A DNA stretch of 61,673 nucleotides from an uncultured Clostridia bacterium (GCA_934747385.1 CAKVGK010000004.1:1-61673); one strand, 5' to 3'. Positions 1 through 9,962 are shown, counted from the stretch's first letter. Numbers and translations are program-made. The notes: generated by a model not told the origin, from the sequence alone.

Positions 1-184
1 ACACAAAAACCCAACAAAAAACCTAAAACAAAGCAAACTAAAAAAACAAAAAATATTTAAAAATTTCCAAATTTATGCATATTTTTCTACATTTTTGCAC
101 ATTTTTTTAATAATTTTAATTTATTTTTTTAATTTTTTTATTTTACAACGACTATTTATTGATTTATTTTCGTAACAAATATAA
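1..184. other. AT-rich sequence at window edge
   Basis: Low-complexity AT-rich DNA with runs of A and T. I see no gene, RNA or convincing promoter in it. It may hold the upstream region of the following membrane protein gene. Confidence 0.5.
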
Positions 185-784
185 ATGTTTTTAATGTCTT
201 ATAAAACAAAAATTTATGGATATCATTGTTTTGTGAAAAAGTTATTCTTATATCTAAGCGCGTTTGTGCCATTATATTTTTTGTTGATTTTGAAGATTTT
301 AATTGACATAATTTTTGGAAATTTACACTTCAACGTGTTAAATTCTATATCACTGATTTTGTATTTTTTTGCAATGGTCCTTGGCTTTTGTGGTGCAGTT
401 TTTGCCATAAAACATAACTCAACAAAAACAAGCAAAATAACAATCATCACCAAAAAAAGTCTAACCGAGCAATACTTTCTGGGTTACTTTTCGCTATTCG
501 TTTTGTTTGCTTTAAGTTTTGAAATTGAAAAGGTAAGCATGTTTGTTGTTTTTGTCACCATTGTGGTTTTAATTGGCATTGTTTACATTAAAAATGATTT
601 GTTTTATATCAATCCATTTTTAAATTTGCTGGGTTACAACTTTTACGAAATAACTTTCACTTTAAACAATAGCACACAAAAACAAGTTGCAAAATTTTTG
701 TTTAAAGGACAACTAAACGTAAACGAAAAATACAACACAAAACTCAGTCACGAAAATTTTAGTATAATTGAAAAAGACAAATAA
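185..784 (+). CDS. Hypothetical multi-pass membrane protein
   Basis: This 199-aa protein is not recognised. About four hydrophobic segments lie within residues 18-140, and the last 60 residues are polar and probably cytoplasmic. There is no signal peptidase site and no known catalytic motif. No ribosome binding site is visible before the ATG at 185 or before the in-frame ATG at 194, which would give a start reading MSYKTKIYGYH. A TATAAA at 180-185 lies 8 bases before the second ATG, so the 194 start is possible if the gene is leaderless like others in this window. It converges on the collagen-like lipoprotein gene across a shared hairpin terminator. Reality as a gene is likely from length and hydrophobic pattern; function is unknown. 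Confidence 0.6.
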   Translation: MFLMSYKTKIYGYHCFVKKLFLYLSAFVPLYFLLILKILIDIIFGNLHFNVLNSISLILYFFAMVLGFCGAVFAIKHNSTKTSKITIITKKSLTEQYFLGYFSLFVLFALSFEIEKVSMFVVFVTIVVLIGIVYIKNDLFYINPFLNLLGYNFYEITFTLNNSTQKQVAKFLFKGQLNVNEKYNTKLSHENFSIIEKDK

Positions 785-863
785 AAATTTTTATTTTTAT
801 GTTTTTTGAGATAAACCAATTTATTACGCATCGCCCATAAATATGGTTTGTTGTTTAAAGCAT

Positions 864-925
864 AAAAAAATCTCGATTTTTGAGGTGAACTCCATAAGAA
901 TCACTTCATTTTCTCGAGATTTTTT
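864..925. terminator. Bidirectional hairpin terminator
   Basis: An inverted repeat of A-run plus TCTCGA and TCGAGA plus T-run encloses a second stem, AGGTGA paired with TCACTT. Both strands end in a T run, so it can serve the convergent genes on either side. Confidence 0.75.
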
Positions 926-943
926 AATATTTTAAATTTTTTG

Positions 944-3262
944 TTATGCCATTGGTGTTAATTCAATGTTCAATTTTACACTTTGTGTATCGCCTTCCAC
1001 AGTAACAATTACAATAACATTTCCGTTCGCTGGAAGATTATTACAATAGGCTGTGTTGTTAACGGCTTTAATATGACCATTATCATCAAGAACGATAATT
1101 TGATAATTAACCTCTATCACTTCTCCATTTGCAGCCGTAACTGAAACACTTGCAACGCTTCCTGTTCCATTTATGATTGCAAAGCCAGCACCGCCAGCAT
1201 CAACAGTTGTTGAGCCAGTATATTTTCCTTCTCCATCCGCGCTCACATACAATTCAACAGTTTCGACCCTAATAAAATTAATCAAACCTGATTCTTTAGG
1301 ATCTTGTTGCAAATAATATTTATTTGTTTCAAACAAAGTTGAAGACAATTCGCTCAATTCAACGCCTGTGCTGATGAATGTGCTAAGACCTTCAGCTGTG
1401 AATTTTCCAACTTCAGCCGCAGTTCTTGCAACATTTATAGCACTTTCAATATCAACGGTTCCGTTATTATCAACTGGAATGTATTTATTTGAATTTGAAG
1501 AACTAATCATATCTTTAAAGTTTTGAAATTCTTTTTCAGTAACGAATTCAATTATAGAAACAACATTTTTATTATCATCTATTAATTCAACAATTTTATA
1601 GCCTTCTTTAACATAATTTGAAAGATTTGCCTCGTTAAACTCTGACTCTCTAACTTTAATAGAATTATTTAATACAATTTCACTGCCTGGATTTTCACTT
1701 CCACTTCCACTGTCATCTAATAATGTTATAACGTTATTTTGTGAAACATAATCGCCCTTTGCTGCGCCAAAACCTGTGTTTTTATCAACAGCGATTGTTG
1801 CTGTGTAGCCAGCATTTTGATTTTCAGGAGCAACAGAAACCTCTTCCAAGCCATAACCATTTGCAGAAATTAATGTGCAGCCTCTAAGTGTAACATCAAG
1901 ATTTGGAGTATAGCCATATGAACTTGAAACAACTAAAGCACTGCCCGAACCAACAGAAGCACCACTTTTATATACTGGAGCAACATATTCACTTGTACCT
2001 TCAAAACGACAATTTTCAAAATTATATGTACCAGATTTTAAGTTTGCGCCCATTTCGCCTTCAAACGTACAATTTGTGAAGTCATAATGTCCACCTGCTG
2101 GAAAATATGCACCAACACTTGTTTTTTCAGTTTTATCAACAGCATAGAAACCACAATTTGACGCAACAAGTTCAACGCCTTTGCTATTGCCGTTTGTTGT
2201 TAAGCCAAAACTATGACCATAAGTTGTTATACTATCAAAGTTGAGCATTACATTACCAAATGTTTTGATTGCTGAGGTGCAGTAAATTGTGCCCAACCCA
2301 TAAACCTCTTCTGCATATTCTGCAGTATTGATTTGACCATTTTTAATTTCCATAGCAACTGGGCGGTCATCACCATCAATTTGTATAATACCATATATAG
2401 TATGTTGATTTAAGTCAAGAGAATAGTAGTTAATACTTTCAGTTGCAACGAAGTTTAATGTGTATTTTGGACCTTCATTAACAACAATATCACCAGTTAA
2501 AATAATATTTGAAACACCATGTTCCATTAAATATTTTAATTCTTGATAATTATTGGCGTCATATTGTCTGCCATAAGCAACACCGCTGCCAATATCAAAT
2601 GTATATGTAACGCCATTTGTCATTACATATTTGATTTTGTTAACAATACCCCAACGGTCTTTATAATCTTGCTCAATTTTAGCAATGCCAACACCATCAT
2701 CACCTTTATCGCCCTTTTCACCAGGAGCGCCGTCGTTACCCTTTTCACCTTTTTCACCATCAGCACCTTGGGCACCATCGTTACCTTTGTCACCCTTAGC
2801 ACCGTCTGTACCATCAGCACCTGCCACGCCATCTGGAATGTCCACAGATGTGGAAGTGTCGTCAGTGAAAGTGATTGTGATGACTGTAACTTTTCTTTTG
2901 TCATCATGCGCTGAAGTTACATTTTTGATACCTTTACCAGCTTCACCTTTTGCGCCGTCCTTACCATTTGAACCTTTAACATTTCCAAGGTTGAATATTG
3001 TGCCATCGCCAAGAGTGAAAACAAGTTCGCCATTAGCGTTCAAGGCGATGTTTTGAATGTTGGACATTTTTTGCAAGAATTCTTCAAATGTTCCAGTGAA
3101 GCCTTGTTCTTGAGCAGTTACATATGCATTTTGCGCATTCCAAACTTGAGTTTTACTTGAGCCGCCGTCGTCATTGTTGCCACATGCTGCCAAAGGCAAC
3201 AGGCTGCACGCACCCAAAGTTAAAGCCAGACCTTTAAGCAATGTTTTGTTAATCTTTTTCAT
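944..3262 (-). CDS. Collagen-like lipoprotein with beta-helix region
   Basis: A 772-aa secreted lipoprotein. The signal peptide ends in the lipobox LAAC (Cys27), so it should be anchored on the outer face of the membrane. Residues about 97-111 and 143-190 are collagen-like Gly-X-Y triplets rich in GDKG, GEKG and GADG. Collagen-like segments of this kind form trimeric stalks in other bacteria. Residues about 230-520 show repeating short beta strands and turns resembling a right-handed beta-helix, followed by a mixed C-terminal region of unknown type. The start at 3262 is set by GGAGGATCT just before the ATG. Just upstream is a perfect inverted repeat. Antisense reading frames over the Gly-X-Y stretch are artefacts of its repetitive codons. 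A role in adhesion or display is inferred, not shown. Confidence 0.85.
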   Translation of the reverse strand: MKKINKTLLKGLALTLGACSLLPLAACGNNDDGGSSKTQVWNAQNAYVTAQEQGFTGTFEEFLQKMSNIQNIALNANGELVFTLGDGTIFNLGNVKGSNGKDGAKGEAGKGIKNVTSAHDDKRKVTVITITFTDDTSTSVDIPDGVAGADGTDGAKGDKGNDGAQGADGEKGEKGNDGAPGEKGDKGDDGVGIAKIEQDYKDRWGIVNKIKYVMTNGVTYTFDIGSGVAYGRQYDANNYQELKYLMEHGVSNIILTGDIVVNEGPKYTLNFVATESINYYSLDLNQHTIYGIIQIDGDDRPVAMEIKNGQINTAEYAEEVYGLGTIYCTSAIKTFGNVMLNFDSITTYGHSFGLTTNGNSKGVELVASNCGFYAVDKTEKTSVGAYFPAGGHYDFTNCTFEGEMGANLKSGTYNFENCRFEGTSEYVAPVYKSGASVGSGSALVVSSSYGYTPNLDVTLRGCTLISANGYGLEEVSVAPENQNAGYTATIAVDKNTGFGAAKGDYVSQNNVITLLDDSGSGSENPGSEIVLNNSIKVRESEFNEANLSNYVKEGYKIVELIDDNKNVVSIIEFVTEKEFQNFKDMISSSNSNKYIPVDNNGTVDIESAINVARTAAEVGKFTAEGLSTFISTGVELSELSSTLFETNKYYLQQDPKESGLINFIRVETVELYVSADGEGKYTGSTTVDAGGAGFAIINGTGSVASVSVTAANGEVIEVNYQIIVLDDNGHIKAVNNTAYCNNLPANGNVIVIVTVEGDTQSVKLNIELTPMA

Positions 3263-3282
3263 AGATCCTCCAATTGATTTTG

Positions 3283-3301
3283 TTCAACAAATAATGTTGA
3301 A
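3283..3301. promoter_or_regulatory. Perfect inverted repeat upstream of lipoprotein gene
   Basis: TTCAACA, five bases, TGTTGAA: seven-base arms with no mismatch, about 20 bases before the lipoprotein start. It could be an operator or an mRNA 5' hairpin. No known regulator was matched. Confidence 0.4.
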
Positions 3302-3671
3302 AATATACTTAAATTGTATTAGGAAATTTTAAAAAAATCAAGCAAAAAATCTAGTTAATTTAAAAGGTATATTTTTGACAAAATTTCATCAAAATATTAC
3401 AAATTTTTCCACAAAGTTATTTTGCATAAAATATTAAAAAATATTATAAAAATCCTTAAAAATCGCTATTTTTTGCAATTTTTGTGTATTTTTTGAAAAA
3501 TAATTAAATTTTTTAATATTTTTTTAATTAAATTTTAAAATTTTTTTTTAAACGATTTAATTTAGATTTTTAAAAACCTTTTTCTTTATTAATTTTTTTT
3601 GTAAAAAATAATTTTATCATTTGTTTTGTTTTATTTTAAAAAAAGATGCACATGCTAACTTTGAGGTGAAC
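3302..3671. other. AT-rich divergent intergenic region
   Basis: Noncoding and very AT-rich, between the lipoprotein gene and spoVT. A TTGACA at 3375-3380 with 17 bases to TACAAA (3398-3403) is the best sigma-A-like promoter candidate toward spoVT, but it would leave a leader of about 260 bases. The remaining sequence shows no gene. Confidence 0.35.
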
Positions 3672-4208
3672 ATGGAAGGAAAAGGTATTGTGCGCAGAGT
3701 TGACGAATTGGGCAGAATTGTGCTGCCACGTGAAATGCGCAAAATGATTAATGTTAGAGTTGGAAGCAAACTTGAAATTGGAATTGTTGATGGCAACAAA
3801 TTTTTGCTTACCAAATATAGCGAAATGGATTCTTTAAAAGAATACAGCGACGCAGTTGCCAGTGCAATTGCCGTGAGCATTGAGCACGACGTATTGATTA
3901 GCGACATGGAAAATGTTATTTCTTCAAGCAAGAAGAAATACGTTGGAAAACAACTCAGTGAAGATGTGCAAGAATTGATTTACAAAAAAGAGATAGTGAT
4001 AAAAAAACAAGATGATGACAGCGAAATGCTTAAGTTTTTTCCAAACACTGAAAACGAATTTTGCTGTCAACTTATTGTGCCAATCGTCAAAGATGGTGAT
4101 GCTTTAGGTTCAATTATTATTTTGGCACTAGAAAACAAATGTTTTGACGATAGCGCAGTAAAAATCTGCAAAGCATTTGCAAAGTATATGGCTGACCAAC
4201 TTACTTAA
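3672..4208 (+). CDS. spoVT: Stage V sporulation protein T, AbrB-type regulator
   Basis: A 178-aa transcription factor, the same length as the Bacillus subtilis protein. Residues 1-50 form the swapped-hairpin AbrB DNA-binding domain (GIVRRVDELGRIVLP, then REMRK). The rest is a GAF-like sensor domain. SpoVT controls late forespore genes under sigma-G, so its presence implies a spore former. The start at 3672 was chosen because GAGGTG lies directly before it and the length matches the family; a longer in-frame upstream extension from 3621 lacks a site. Its last codons are imperfectly repeated about 167 bases downstream. In B. subtilis spoVT lies near mfd, whereas here mfd is 17 kb away beside pth. 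Confidence 0.93.
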   Translation: MEGKGIVRRVDELGRIVLPREMRKMINVRVGSKLEIGIVDGNKFLLTKYSEMDSLKEYSDAVASAIAVSIEHDVLISDMENVISSSKKKYVGKQLSEDVQELIYKKEIVIKKQDDDSEMLKFFPNTENEFCCQLIVPIVKDGDALGSIIILALENKCFDDSAVKICKAFAKYMADQLT

Positions 4209-4550
4209 TTTGCTTGGCAGATTTTTGGGGTCCCCAGCAAAGCCAAATGAAATGGGTTTGTTGGGGAAAGGAACAATCAAGCGAAAAATGAGTTTTGCTT
4301 TTGCAAAACGATTACAAAGCGAAGATTGTGACGCGCAAAGCCTTCGCCAAATAAATGGCTGACCAATCAACTTAAAGATACGCTCGCTTATGCTTGGTGT
4401 GACAGATTTAAGTTTTGCTTTGCAAAAGGTTGCTTTTAGTTTAAAAATCTTTCGACTACGCTCAGGATGACATGACATTGTTCTTAACTTAACAAAACAG
4501 ATACACTTGCGGCATCAAAATGCCTTGGCATGATAGATTTGAATTGTAAC
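4185..4550. repeat. Degenerate interspersed repeat cluster with spoVT tail copy
   Basis: No gene. This is locally more GC-rich than its surroundings. At 4355-4372 there is an imperfect copy of the end of spoVT (ATGGCTGACCAA then CTTA), and both copies are followed by GCTTGG and CAGATTT. Around 4440-4478 the minus strand reads CHPERSRKI, the signature of a palindromic repeat family often mistranslated as protein in many bacteria. A GGGGTCCCC palindrome is at 4227-4236. Open frames here are spurious. Confidence 0.6.
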
Positions 4551-4580
4551 AAAAAACACCTATGAATTAGGTGCTTTTTA
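4551..4580 (-). terminator. Terminator of the secretion operon
   Basis: CACCTA and TAGGTG arms with a five-base loop, followed on the minus strand by six T residues. It lies just after the VirB4-like gene. A near-identical hairpin ends the unrelated gene at 15.5 kb. Confidence 0.8.
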
Positions 4581-4594
4581 TTTTTAAATTTAAT

Positions 4595-7336
4595 TTATTT
4601 TTTTGCTTCACCAATGATGACTTTTACCACGTCATAAGCGAAAATATCAATAAACAGACGAGTCATTGGGCTAGTGATTAAGAATGCACGACCAAGAGGT
4701 GCTGTTACAATGCCTTCTTGTTCATTTTTGTTGATACCGCCCGCGGATTTATAAAGTTCCAACAAGTCTGCCATGTCGTTTGGCGCAAGTTGCAAAATCA
4801 TACTGTATTGGCAAGCATTGATAATTGCCGCTGACCTACGTTGAATTTCTGGTGTGCCCAAGAAGTCTTTAATGTTTTGCGTAATAACAATTTGCATACC
4901 TTGATATTTACGAATACGTTTTGCCATTTCCGCCATGAAGTTAAGAGCAACTGGGCTGTCTGGATCAATGAACATGTGTGCTTCATCTACCGCAATAACA
5001 ACTTGGCGCTTAATATCTTCGCCTGTGCGTTGATAATACTCTTCATTAAAGCGTTTATTGTTAATAATTTCGTTGTTCAAATACTTAAACACGAGCAACA
5101 TTTGTGCGTTTGCCAACTTGTTGTTTTTGCTTGCAAACAGGGTTTGGAAGTTAAATGTAATCAAGTTTTCATCTGTCAAAATACTAGTTGGGCCATTCCA
5201 CAAGTCGCTGTTGCGTCCGCCAGTTGCAAATTTTTGAATATAAGTTTCAAGCACGAGCAAGTTTTTGCGATAATAATCATCTTTTACAGTTTTGAGTTTA
5301 CGTTGGATAAGTGCAAACAAGTCGTCAAAAATTGGATAATCCTCAGCCTTCAACTTACCAATATTAGTGTGCTGATTTATGCCTTTTTCGTTATAAAGTT
5401 CGACAACCAAAGTATTAAGTGTTTCAAATGCGTCGCTGTCGATGCCTTCCAAAATTGCGCGGAAGAATTGCTCCAGGAACTGCAAGTGAGTGAAGAATGT
5501 TTTGTTTGTCCCTTTCATAACGAGGTCGTCAATACTTTCATTATCAAGATTATCCTTTCCCTCAGTTGCTGCGTCCAAGTCTTCAAGTGACGCCATAATA
5601 TGGAAAGGATTTAAAATACCAGATTTGTTTGTACCAACATCGATAACTTTACCACCGAGATTGTTTGTCATAACGTCGTATTCTTGTTCAGGGTCGAGAA
5701 TAAACATTTTTGTTCTGTCCGCTGCCAAGTTTGCCAGAATGGTTTTTGTTGCGTAAGATTTACCAGAACCAGATTTACCAATAACCATCATGTTGGAGTT
5801 AATACGCCCCTCGCGCCTGTCACGTGTGAAGAAATCCACAAACACAGGGTAGCCGCTGGCGGTGGCAACTCCTAGGCAGAAACCTGCCTTGTCTTGCATA
5901 ATGCTGTCCACCATTGGGAAGGAAGCCGCAATAGTTGTTGATGGCATGCTGCGATAAAAGTGTTTTAATGTGTCAATTCGGTTCACACTACTTGAAACAA
6001 AAGCGTCCACTTGCCTACCGAACAAATCGCTCTGCTTAAAGCCGTTTTGTTTCATCACGTTGCGGAATTCCTTACGGTCTTCTTCCTTAACGCGTGCGTG
6101 AATTGAGATATCGTAAAGTTGCTCGTTGTTTGTTTTGAGGTCGCGTAACAACTGTTGCAAACTTTCAATATCTGCTTGTTTTTCGATAACCTGACTGGAA
6201 CGATAAGTTCTGTCAAGTTTACTTTCTTTTTCCATAACCGCACGGTCGATTGCTTTTTCGCCTTTCTCTTTGTCAACCGGCATAATATTCATAACAACAC
6301 GAGTGTTTGGCTGGTTAAAGATTGGGTACGCCCAACCATTGCCAACCTCAAGTGGATAGTTTGAAATGACAAATTGTTTGAATGGTCGTTTGTCAATTTC
6401 CACACGGGACATTTTGAATTCCACTCTGTTTGGCATTATCCAGTGCGTTAACTGACTTGGTGCAATGCCATCAATTTCTCGCTCAGCAAACACCTCTTGA
6501 TAATTGGATTTTAAGAAACTAATAAGTTCTTTTTCCATCAAAATTTTGGAACTAATTGTATATTGTCCAACACTTAAATCGTTAACAATACCAGTGGCGG
6601 TTTCTTCCAGGTTGGTTTTGTCTGACCCATAAAGCACAAGGTAGTAATGCGCCTGCAAAATTGGTTCTGCGTTAATTGCATTGTTAAGCCTTGCAACACG
6701 CTCACGGAAAATCAACCCACGAGATTCCATTTCCGCATCGCTATATTGCCCTTGTTGATAAAGTTTGTCCAACAAAGCGTATTTTTGGTCATCATTCTTC
6801 AAAAACACGTCAAAGTTCATTGGCTTTGTTGTTTTAATTATGCTTGCACGCTGATATTGAGAAATACGCTTCAACGCACGGCTGAATGTGTTGATAATTG
6901 AGTCTTGTGCAGGCTCCTGCATCAAATCAAGTGCCAAAGGCTGAATTTCAATAACAATGCCCGCATAATCACCAAAGTTTATATACTTGCCTACTTCAAT
7001 ATTGAAGAAAGGAGTTAACATTTCCATTGGCTTGGTTGAGCCTTTTGCTCCTTGCTTGACGTATTTTTTGCTGAATGCCGCAAAACGAATAATCAACACA
7101 ACCGAACTATACATTCTTAAGCCCTCATCAATAGGTAAGAAGAAGGACACACTGATTGCACACCAAGCAATCAGTGCATACCAACGATAGTCCACACTAT
7201 TAATTCTAAACAAGTTGCTTGCAATAATAACAATTGCAAAAATCAAGCAAACAATCGCTAGAATAACATCTCCTAGCGTAATGTTTTTTAAGAATTCAGT
7301 TTTAATCCTGGTTTTGCCAGGTATATATCTAATCAT
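4595..7336 (-). CDS. VirB4/TraE-like type IV secretion ATPase
   Basis: A 913-aa conjugation-type ATPase that powers assembly and transport in type IV secretion systems. Two membrane segments lie at residues about 20-70, then an N-terminal VirB4 domain. A RecA-like motor carries Walker A GKSGSGKS near residue 518 and Walker B VVIAVDEAH near 782, followed by a conserved RRSAAIINACQ region. Length is normal for Gram-positive VirB4 proteins with fused membrane anchors. The start is supported by AGGGGT. It is the last gene of the minus-strand set, 16 bases after the VirB6-like gene. The family resembles the ATPase of mycoplasma-type integrative elements. Substrate (DNA or protein) cannot be told from sequence. 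Confidence 0.93.
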   Translation of the reverse strand: MIRYIPGKTRIKTEFLKNITLGDVILAIVCLIFAIVIIASNLFRINSVDYRWYALIAWCAISVSFFLPIDEGLRMYSSVVLIIRFAAFSKKYVKQGAKGSTKPMEMLTPFFNIEVGKYINFGDYAGIVIEIQPLALDLMQEPAQDSIINTFSRALKRISQYQRASIIKTTKPMNFDVFLKNDDQKYALLDKLYQQGQYSDAEMESRGLIFRERVARLNNAINAEPILQAHYYLVLYGSDKTNLEETATGIVNDLSVGQYTISSKILMEKELISFLKSNYQEVFAEREIDGIAPSQLTHWIMPNRVEFKMSRVEIDKRPFKQFVISNYPLEVGNGWAYPIFNQPNTRVVMNIMPVDKEKGEKAIDRAVMEKESKLDRTYRSSQVIEKQADIESLQQLLRDLKTNNEQLYDISIHARVKEEDRKEFRNVMKQNGFKQSDLFGRQVDAFVSSSVNRIDTLKHFYRSMPSTTIAASFPMVDSIMQDKAGFCLGVATASGYPVFVDFFTRDRREGRINSNMMVIGKSGSGKSYATKTILANLAADRTKMFILDPEQEYDVMTNNLGGKVIDVGTNKSGILNPFHIMASLEDLDAATEGKDNLDNESIDDLVMKGTNKTFFTHLQFLEQFFRAILEGIDSDAFETLNTLVVELYNEKGINQHTNIGKLKAEDYPIFDDLFALIQRKLKTVKDDYYRKNLLVLETYIQKFATGGRNSDLWNGPTSILTDENLITFNFQTLFASKNNKLANAQMLLVFKYLNNEIINNKRFNEEYYQRTGEDIKRQVVIAVDEAHMFIDPDSPVALNFMAEMAKRIRKYQGMQIVITQNIKDFLGTPEIQRRSAAIINACQYSMILQLAPNDMADLLELYKSAGGINKNEQEGIVTAPLGRAFLITSPMTRLFIDIFAYDVVKVIIGEAKK

Positions 7337-7352
7337 TTTACCCCTAAATTAA

Positions 7353-9701
7353 TTATTGTTTTAAATTATTAAGAATTTGATTCAACAATTTGATAACTTG
7401 TTCAAAATCTTTTGATTGTGAACCTGCTTGAGGTTGCGCTTTTTGCATAGCGTCCCTTAAACTATGAATTTCTTTTGACAAACTCTCTAAACTTGAAGAG
7501 TCCTTTGCTTTTATAGGATTGCCAACTTCTTTAACTTCTCTTTTCAATTCAGCCAAAGACCCAACAATTCGATTTGCCATTTGATTCATTGAATTTGATA
7601 AAGCCGCAGACAAATTTGCTTTGCCTGAAATTTTCAAATCTGTGGCTTTTGTGCCAGAATTTGATTGTCCATTGAAGATTTGACTCAAAGCAGTTTTTAA
7701 CGATTCAGTCAAGCTGTCAATACTGTCAGAAGACAATACGCTTTCAGGTATCTTATTGCCACCAATTGCGTCTTGGATTTCCTTTTCATTAACCGCGTCG
7801 TTGTATTTGTCAATTTTAGCTTTGTTACTCTGTTCTTTTTTGATTTCTGCGTTAATTTCAGTTGTGGTTTTACCGCTACTTTTGCTTAACATTTTAACAA
7901 ACTCTTCGCGAGAATAACCAGCATCTTCTGCATCACTAAGATTTTTTAACAATGCTGAATCATATGTTTTAAGTTTTGAATTCGAAGCGTCAACACCCTC
8001 TTGTCCGCCTTTAAAATTATTACCATCAAAGATTTGACGCCAATCACCATCTTTTGTTACTGCACCACTCTTATCTTTTTGGTCTTCAAATAATTTTTTG
8101 AAGGCATCTTTAACTTTCTTTGCCTCAGCCTCTTCTTTGGCGTCAGCTCTTGTCTTTTTATCTGCAGCTATTGCACCACCAATTGCACCGCCTTCCCAAA
8201 TTTTTGTGAACATATCTTTTTTAAAGGTCAAATCGTCAGCCTTAATATCTTTACTTTTTAAGCCCAATGTGTCTGCACCAGCTTTGTTGAGAGAGTTAAT
8301 CAATCCTGCGCCGCCTTCTTTTGCAATTGACTCTGAGCCTTTTAATGACCCTCTCATAAAGCGAGTAAACGAATTTCCTACCCCTTCATCTTTCAAACTT
8401 TGTTGATATTGTTTTCTTGCCTCATTGCCTCTAACAAAAGCTCCACCAACCTTAACACCTCTTTCTACTGTGGATTTTCCATATTTTTTGAGTGCGCCTT
8501 GAGCTTGCCCTCGTATAGATTTACCATCTGCAAAGGCATTGCCGCCACCAACATAGGTTGATATCATACTAATAAAGTCATTAACTGTAAACAAACCGCA
8601 AATCAAAATGATTAATTGGACAATGTCTGAGGTTACGCTTGCTGAAAAACTACTTCCGCCAACTTTAATTGTTTGAATTATCGGTGCTATGCTGAAGAAA
8701 AGGTTCATGCCAGCAACCGCACCATAGGCACTTAAGATATTCTTTTTTACGTCCCCCGACCAACTTTTAACTGCATTTCCTTCATCAAGTGGATACATTG
8801 CACAAATTGCAGGGCTAATTATAAACAACATAAGCAAAATAAACATACGTTTAATCATGCCATAGGTCACATTAACTAGGACATACATCATAAATATGCC
8901 GCCAACAATAATGAATAGATAGTTTATATCATAAAGGCGATAATATGGACCAACTGAAAATTGCTCATATATGCTAATCGACCCTTTATCGTTAGAAACT
9001 GAAAACATTTCATCGACGATTTGAGCGTAATAATTACTATCTTTACCTTGTTCAACTTTTATGCCAGCTTCTTTCAAACAAGGGTAACTATCTATAGTTG
9101 ATTTTATTTTGTTATAGGCGTCATTAGATTTAGCCGTGTCCGAGCTATCAAAAGCCCCATCACCACGATAAATGTTTGCATTATAGGCTGAACATATGAA
9201 GAGTTTCCTGTCCATATAAAACGAGCCGCCCTGTGAGGTTGCCCCATTGATTGCTTGAAGCAAAATGTTGCCCACCCACACACCAAGCAAGCAACAAACT
9301 GGAAGAACTATGAAATTTGTTAAACCTTTGATTGAATTTGTGATTATGTCTTTCCAATTTTTTGGCTTGTCCGAATAAATAGTCTTGATAAATGCAAGGG
9401 TTGTGAAAATAACCAAAAGGAACAGCGCAAGGATTGCCATTGAGATTAATGCATTTTTGATAATGTCTGACTGGAACAAATAGTATAAAATACCTGTATC
9501 GTTCTTATCTCCTGTGTTTTCTCCTGTGACTGGTGTTCCTGTGCCAAGCCCTAAAAAACCATTTCCAGTGTCATTGATATAAACCGTGCCAATACCAGCA
9601 AATGCATAAAACAGATTTTGAAGAATTTGAATTAATAAAAATATAATGGAAAAAAGCGGATAAAGTATTGTTCCAATAACACCCAATATTGCATTAACCA
9701 T
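7353..9701 (-). CDS. VirB6/TrbL-like membrane channel protein
   Basis: This 782-aa protein has about seven to eight membrane segments in residues 1-400 and a long hydrophilic, charged C-terminal half rich in Lys, Asp and Ser with coiled-coil character. A polytopic protein just upstream of VirB4 is expected to be the inner-membrane channel component. It resembles the transmembrane protein that lies between the pilin and the ATPase in mycoplasma integrative elements (a recollection of family organisation, unverified). The start follows GGGGAG. The C-terminal tail is predicted to be cytoplasmic and could contact the ATPases. Confidence 0.8.
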   Translation of the reverse strand: MVNAILGVIGTILYPLFSIIFLLIQILQNLFYAFAGIGTVYINDTGNGFLGLGTGTPVTGENTGDKNDTGILYYLFQSDIIKNALISMAILALFLLVIFTTLAFIKTIYSDKPKNWKDIITNSIKGLTNFIVLPVCCLLGVWVGNILLQAINGATSQGGSFYMDRKLFICSAYNANIYRGDGAFDSSDTAKSNDAYNKIKSTIDSYPCLKEAGIKVEQGKDSNYYAQIVDEMFSVSNDKGSISIYEQFSVGPYYRLYDINYLFIIVGGIFMMYVLVNVTYGMIKRMFILLMLFIISPAICAMYPLDEGNAVKSWSGDVKKNILSAYGAVAGMNLFFSIAPIIQTIKVGGSSFSASVTSDIVQLIILICGLFTVNDFISMISTYVGGGNAFADGKSIRGQAQGALKKYGKSTVERGVKVGGAFVRGNEARKQYQQSLKDEGVGNSFTRFMRGSLKGSESIAKEGGAGLINSLNKAGADTLGLKSKDIKADDLTFKKDMFTKIWEGGAIGGAIAADKKTRADAKEEAEAKKVKDAFKKLFEDQKDKSGAVTKDGDWRQIFDGNNFKGGQEGVDASNSKLKTYDSALLKNLSDAEDAGYSREEFVKMLSKSSGKTTTEINAEIKKEQSNKAKIDKYNDAVNEKEIQDAIGGNKIPESVLSSDSIDSLTESLKTALSQIFNGQSNSGTKATDLKISGKANLSAALSNSMNQMANRIVGSLAELKREVKEVGNPIKAKDSSSLESLSKEIHSLRDAMQKAQPQAGSQSKDFEQVIKLLNQILNNLKQ

Positions 9702-9854
9702 AAATTTCTCCCCTCGTAAATTAATTTTTTTTGTTAATAAAGATAATTTCGCCTAAATTATTTTCAATTAGTAATATTATATACTAAAAACCACAATTAA
9801 ACAAACAAAAACACCAAAAATTTACAAAAAAATTTTAATATTTCCGTAACACAA

Positions 9855-9962
9855 AAAGAAATTAAACTATCTCAGTTCAATAATTTTTGTGGTGCAAGTT
9901 TTCATGTTCTATTCAAGTTCGCTTTGACACAAAAAAAGATTGAACTATCTCAGTTCAATCTC
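9855..9962 (-). repeat. Duplicated gene end and terminator
   Basis: Two copies of a hairpin on a 78-base period. The inner copy (9939-9959, ATTGAACT and AGTTCAAT arms followed by seven T on the minus strand) contains the stop codon of the 534-aa gene in its loop. The outer copy (9861-9881) differs by one arm base and also encodes the same last residues, IELR and stop. Each can act as a terminator, so transcription leaving this gene meets two. The wider gap 9702-9944 holds nothing else. Confidence 0.65.

Noticed and set aside
2685..3056. Proline-rich protein on the plus strand
   Set aside because: It is the antisense reading of the Gly-X-Y codons of the collagen-like lipoprotein.
4128..4478. 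Protein beginning MSCHPERSRKIF
   Set aside because: Translation of a palindromic interspersed repeat and the antisense of spoVT; no ribosome site.
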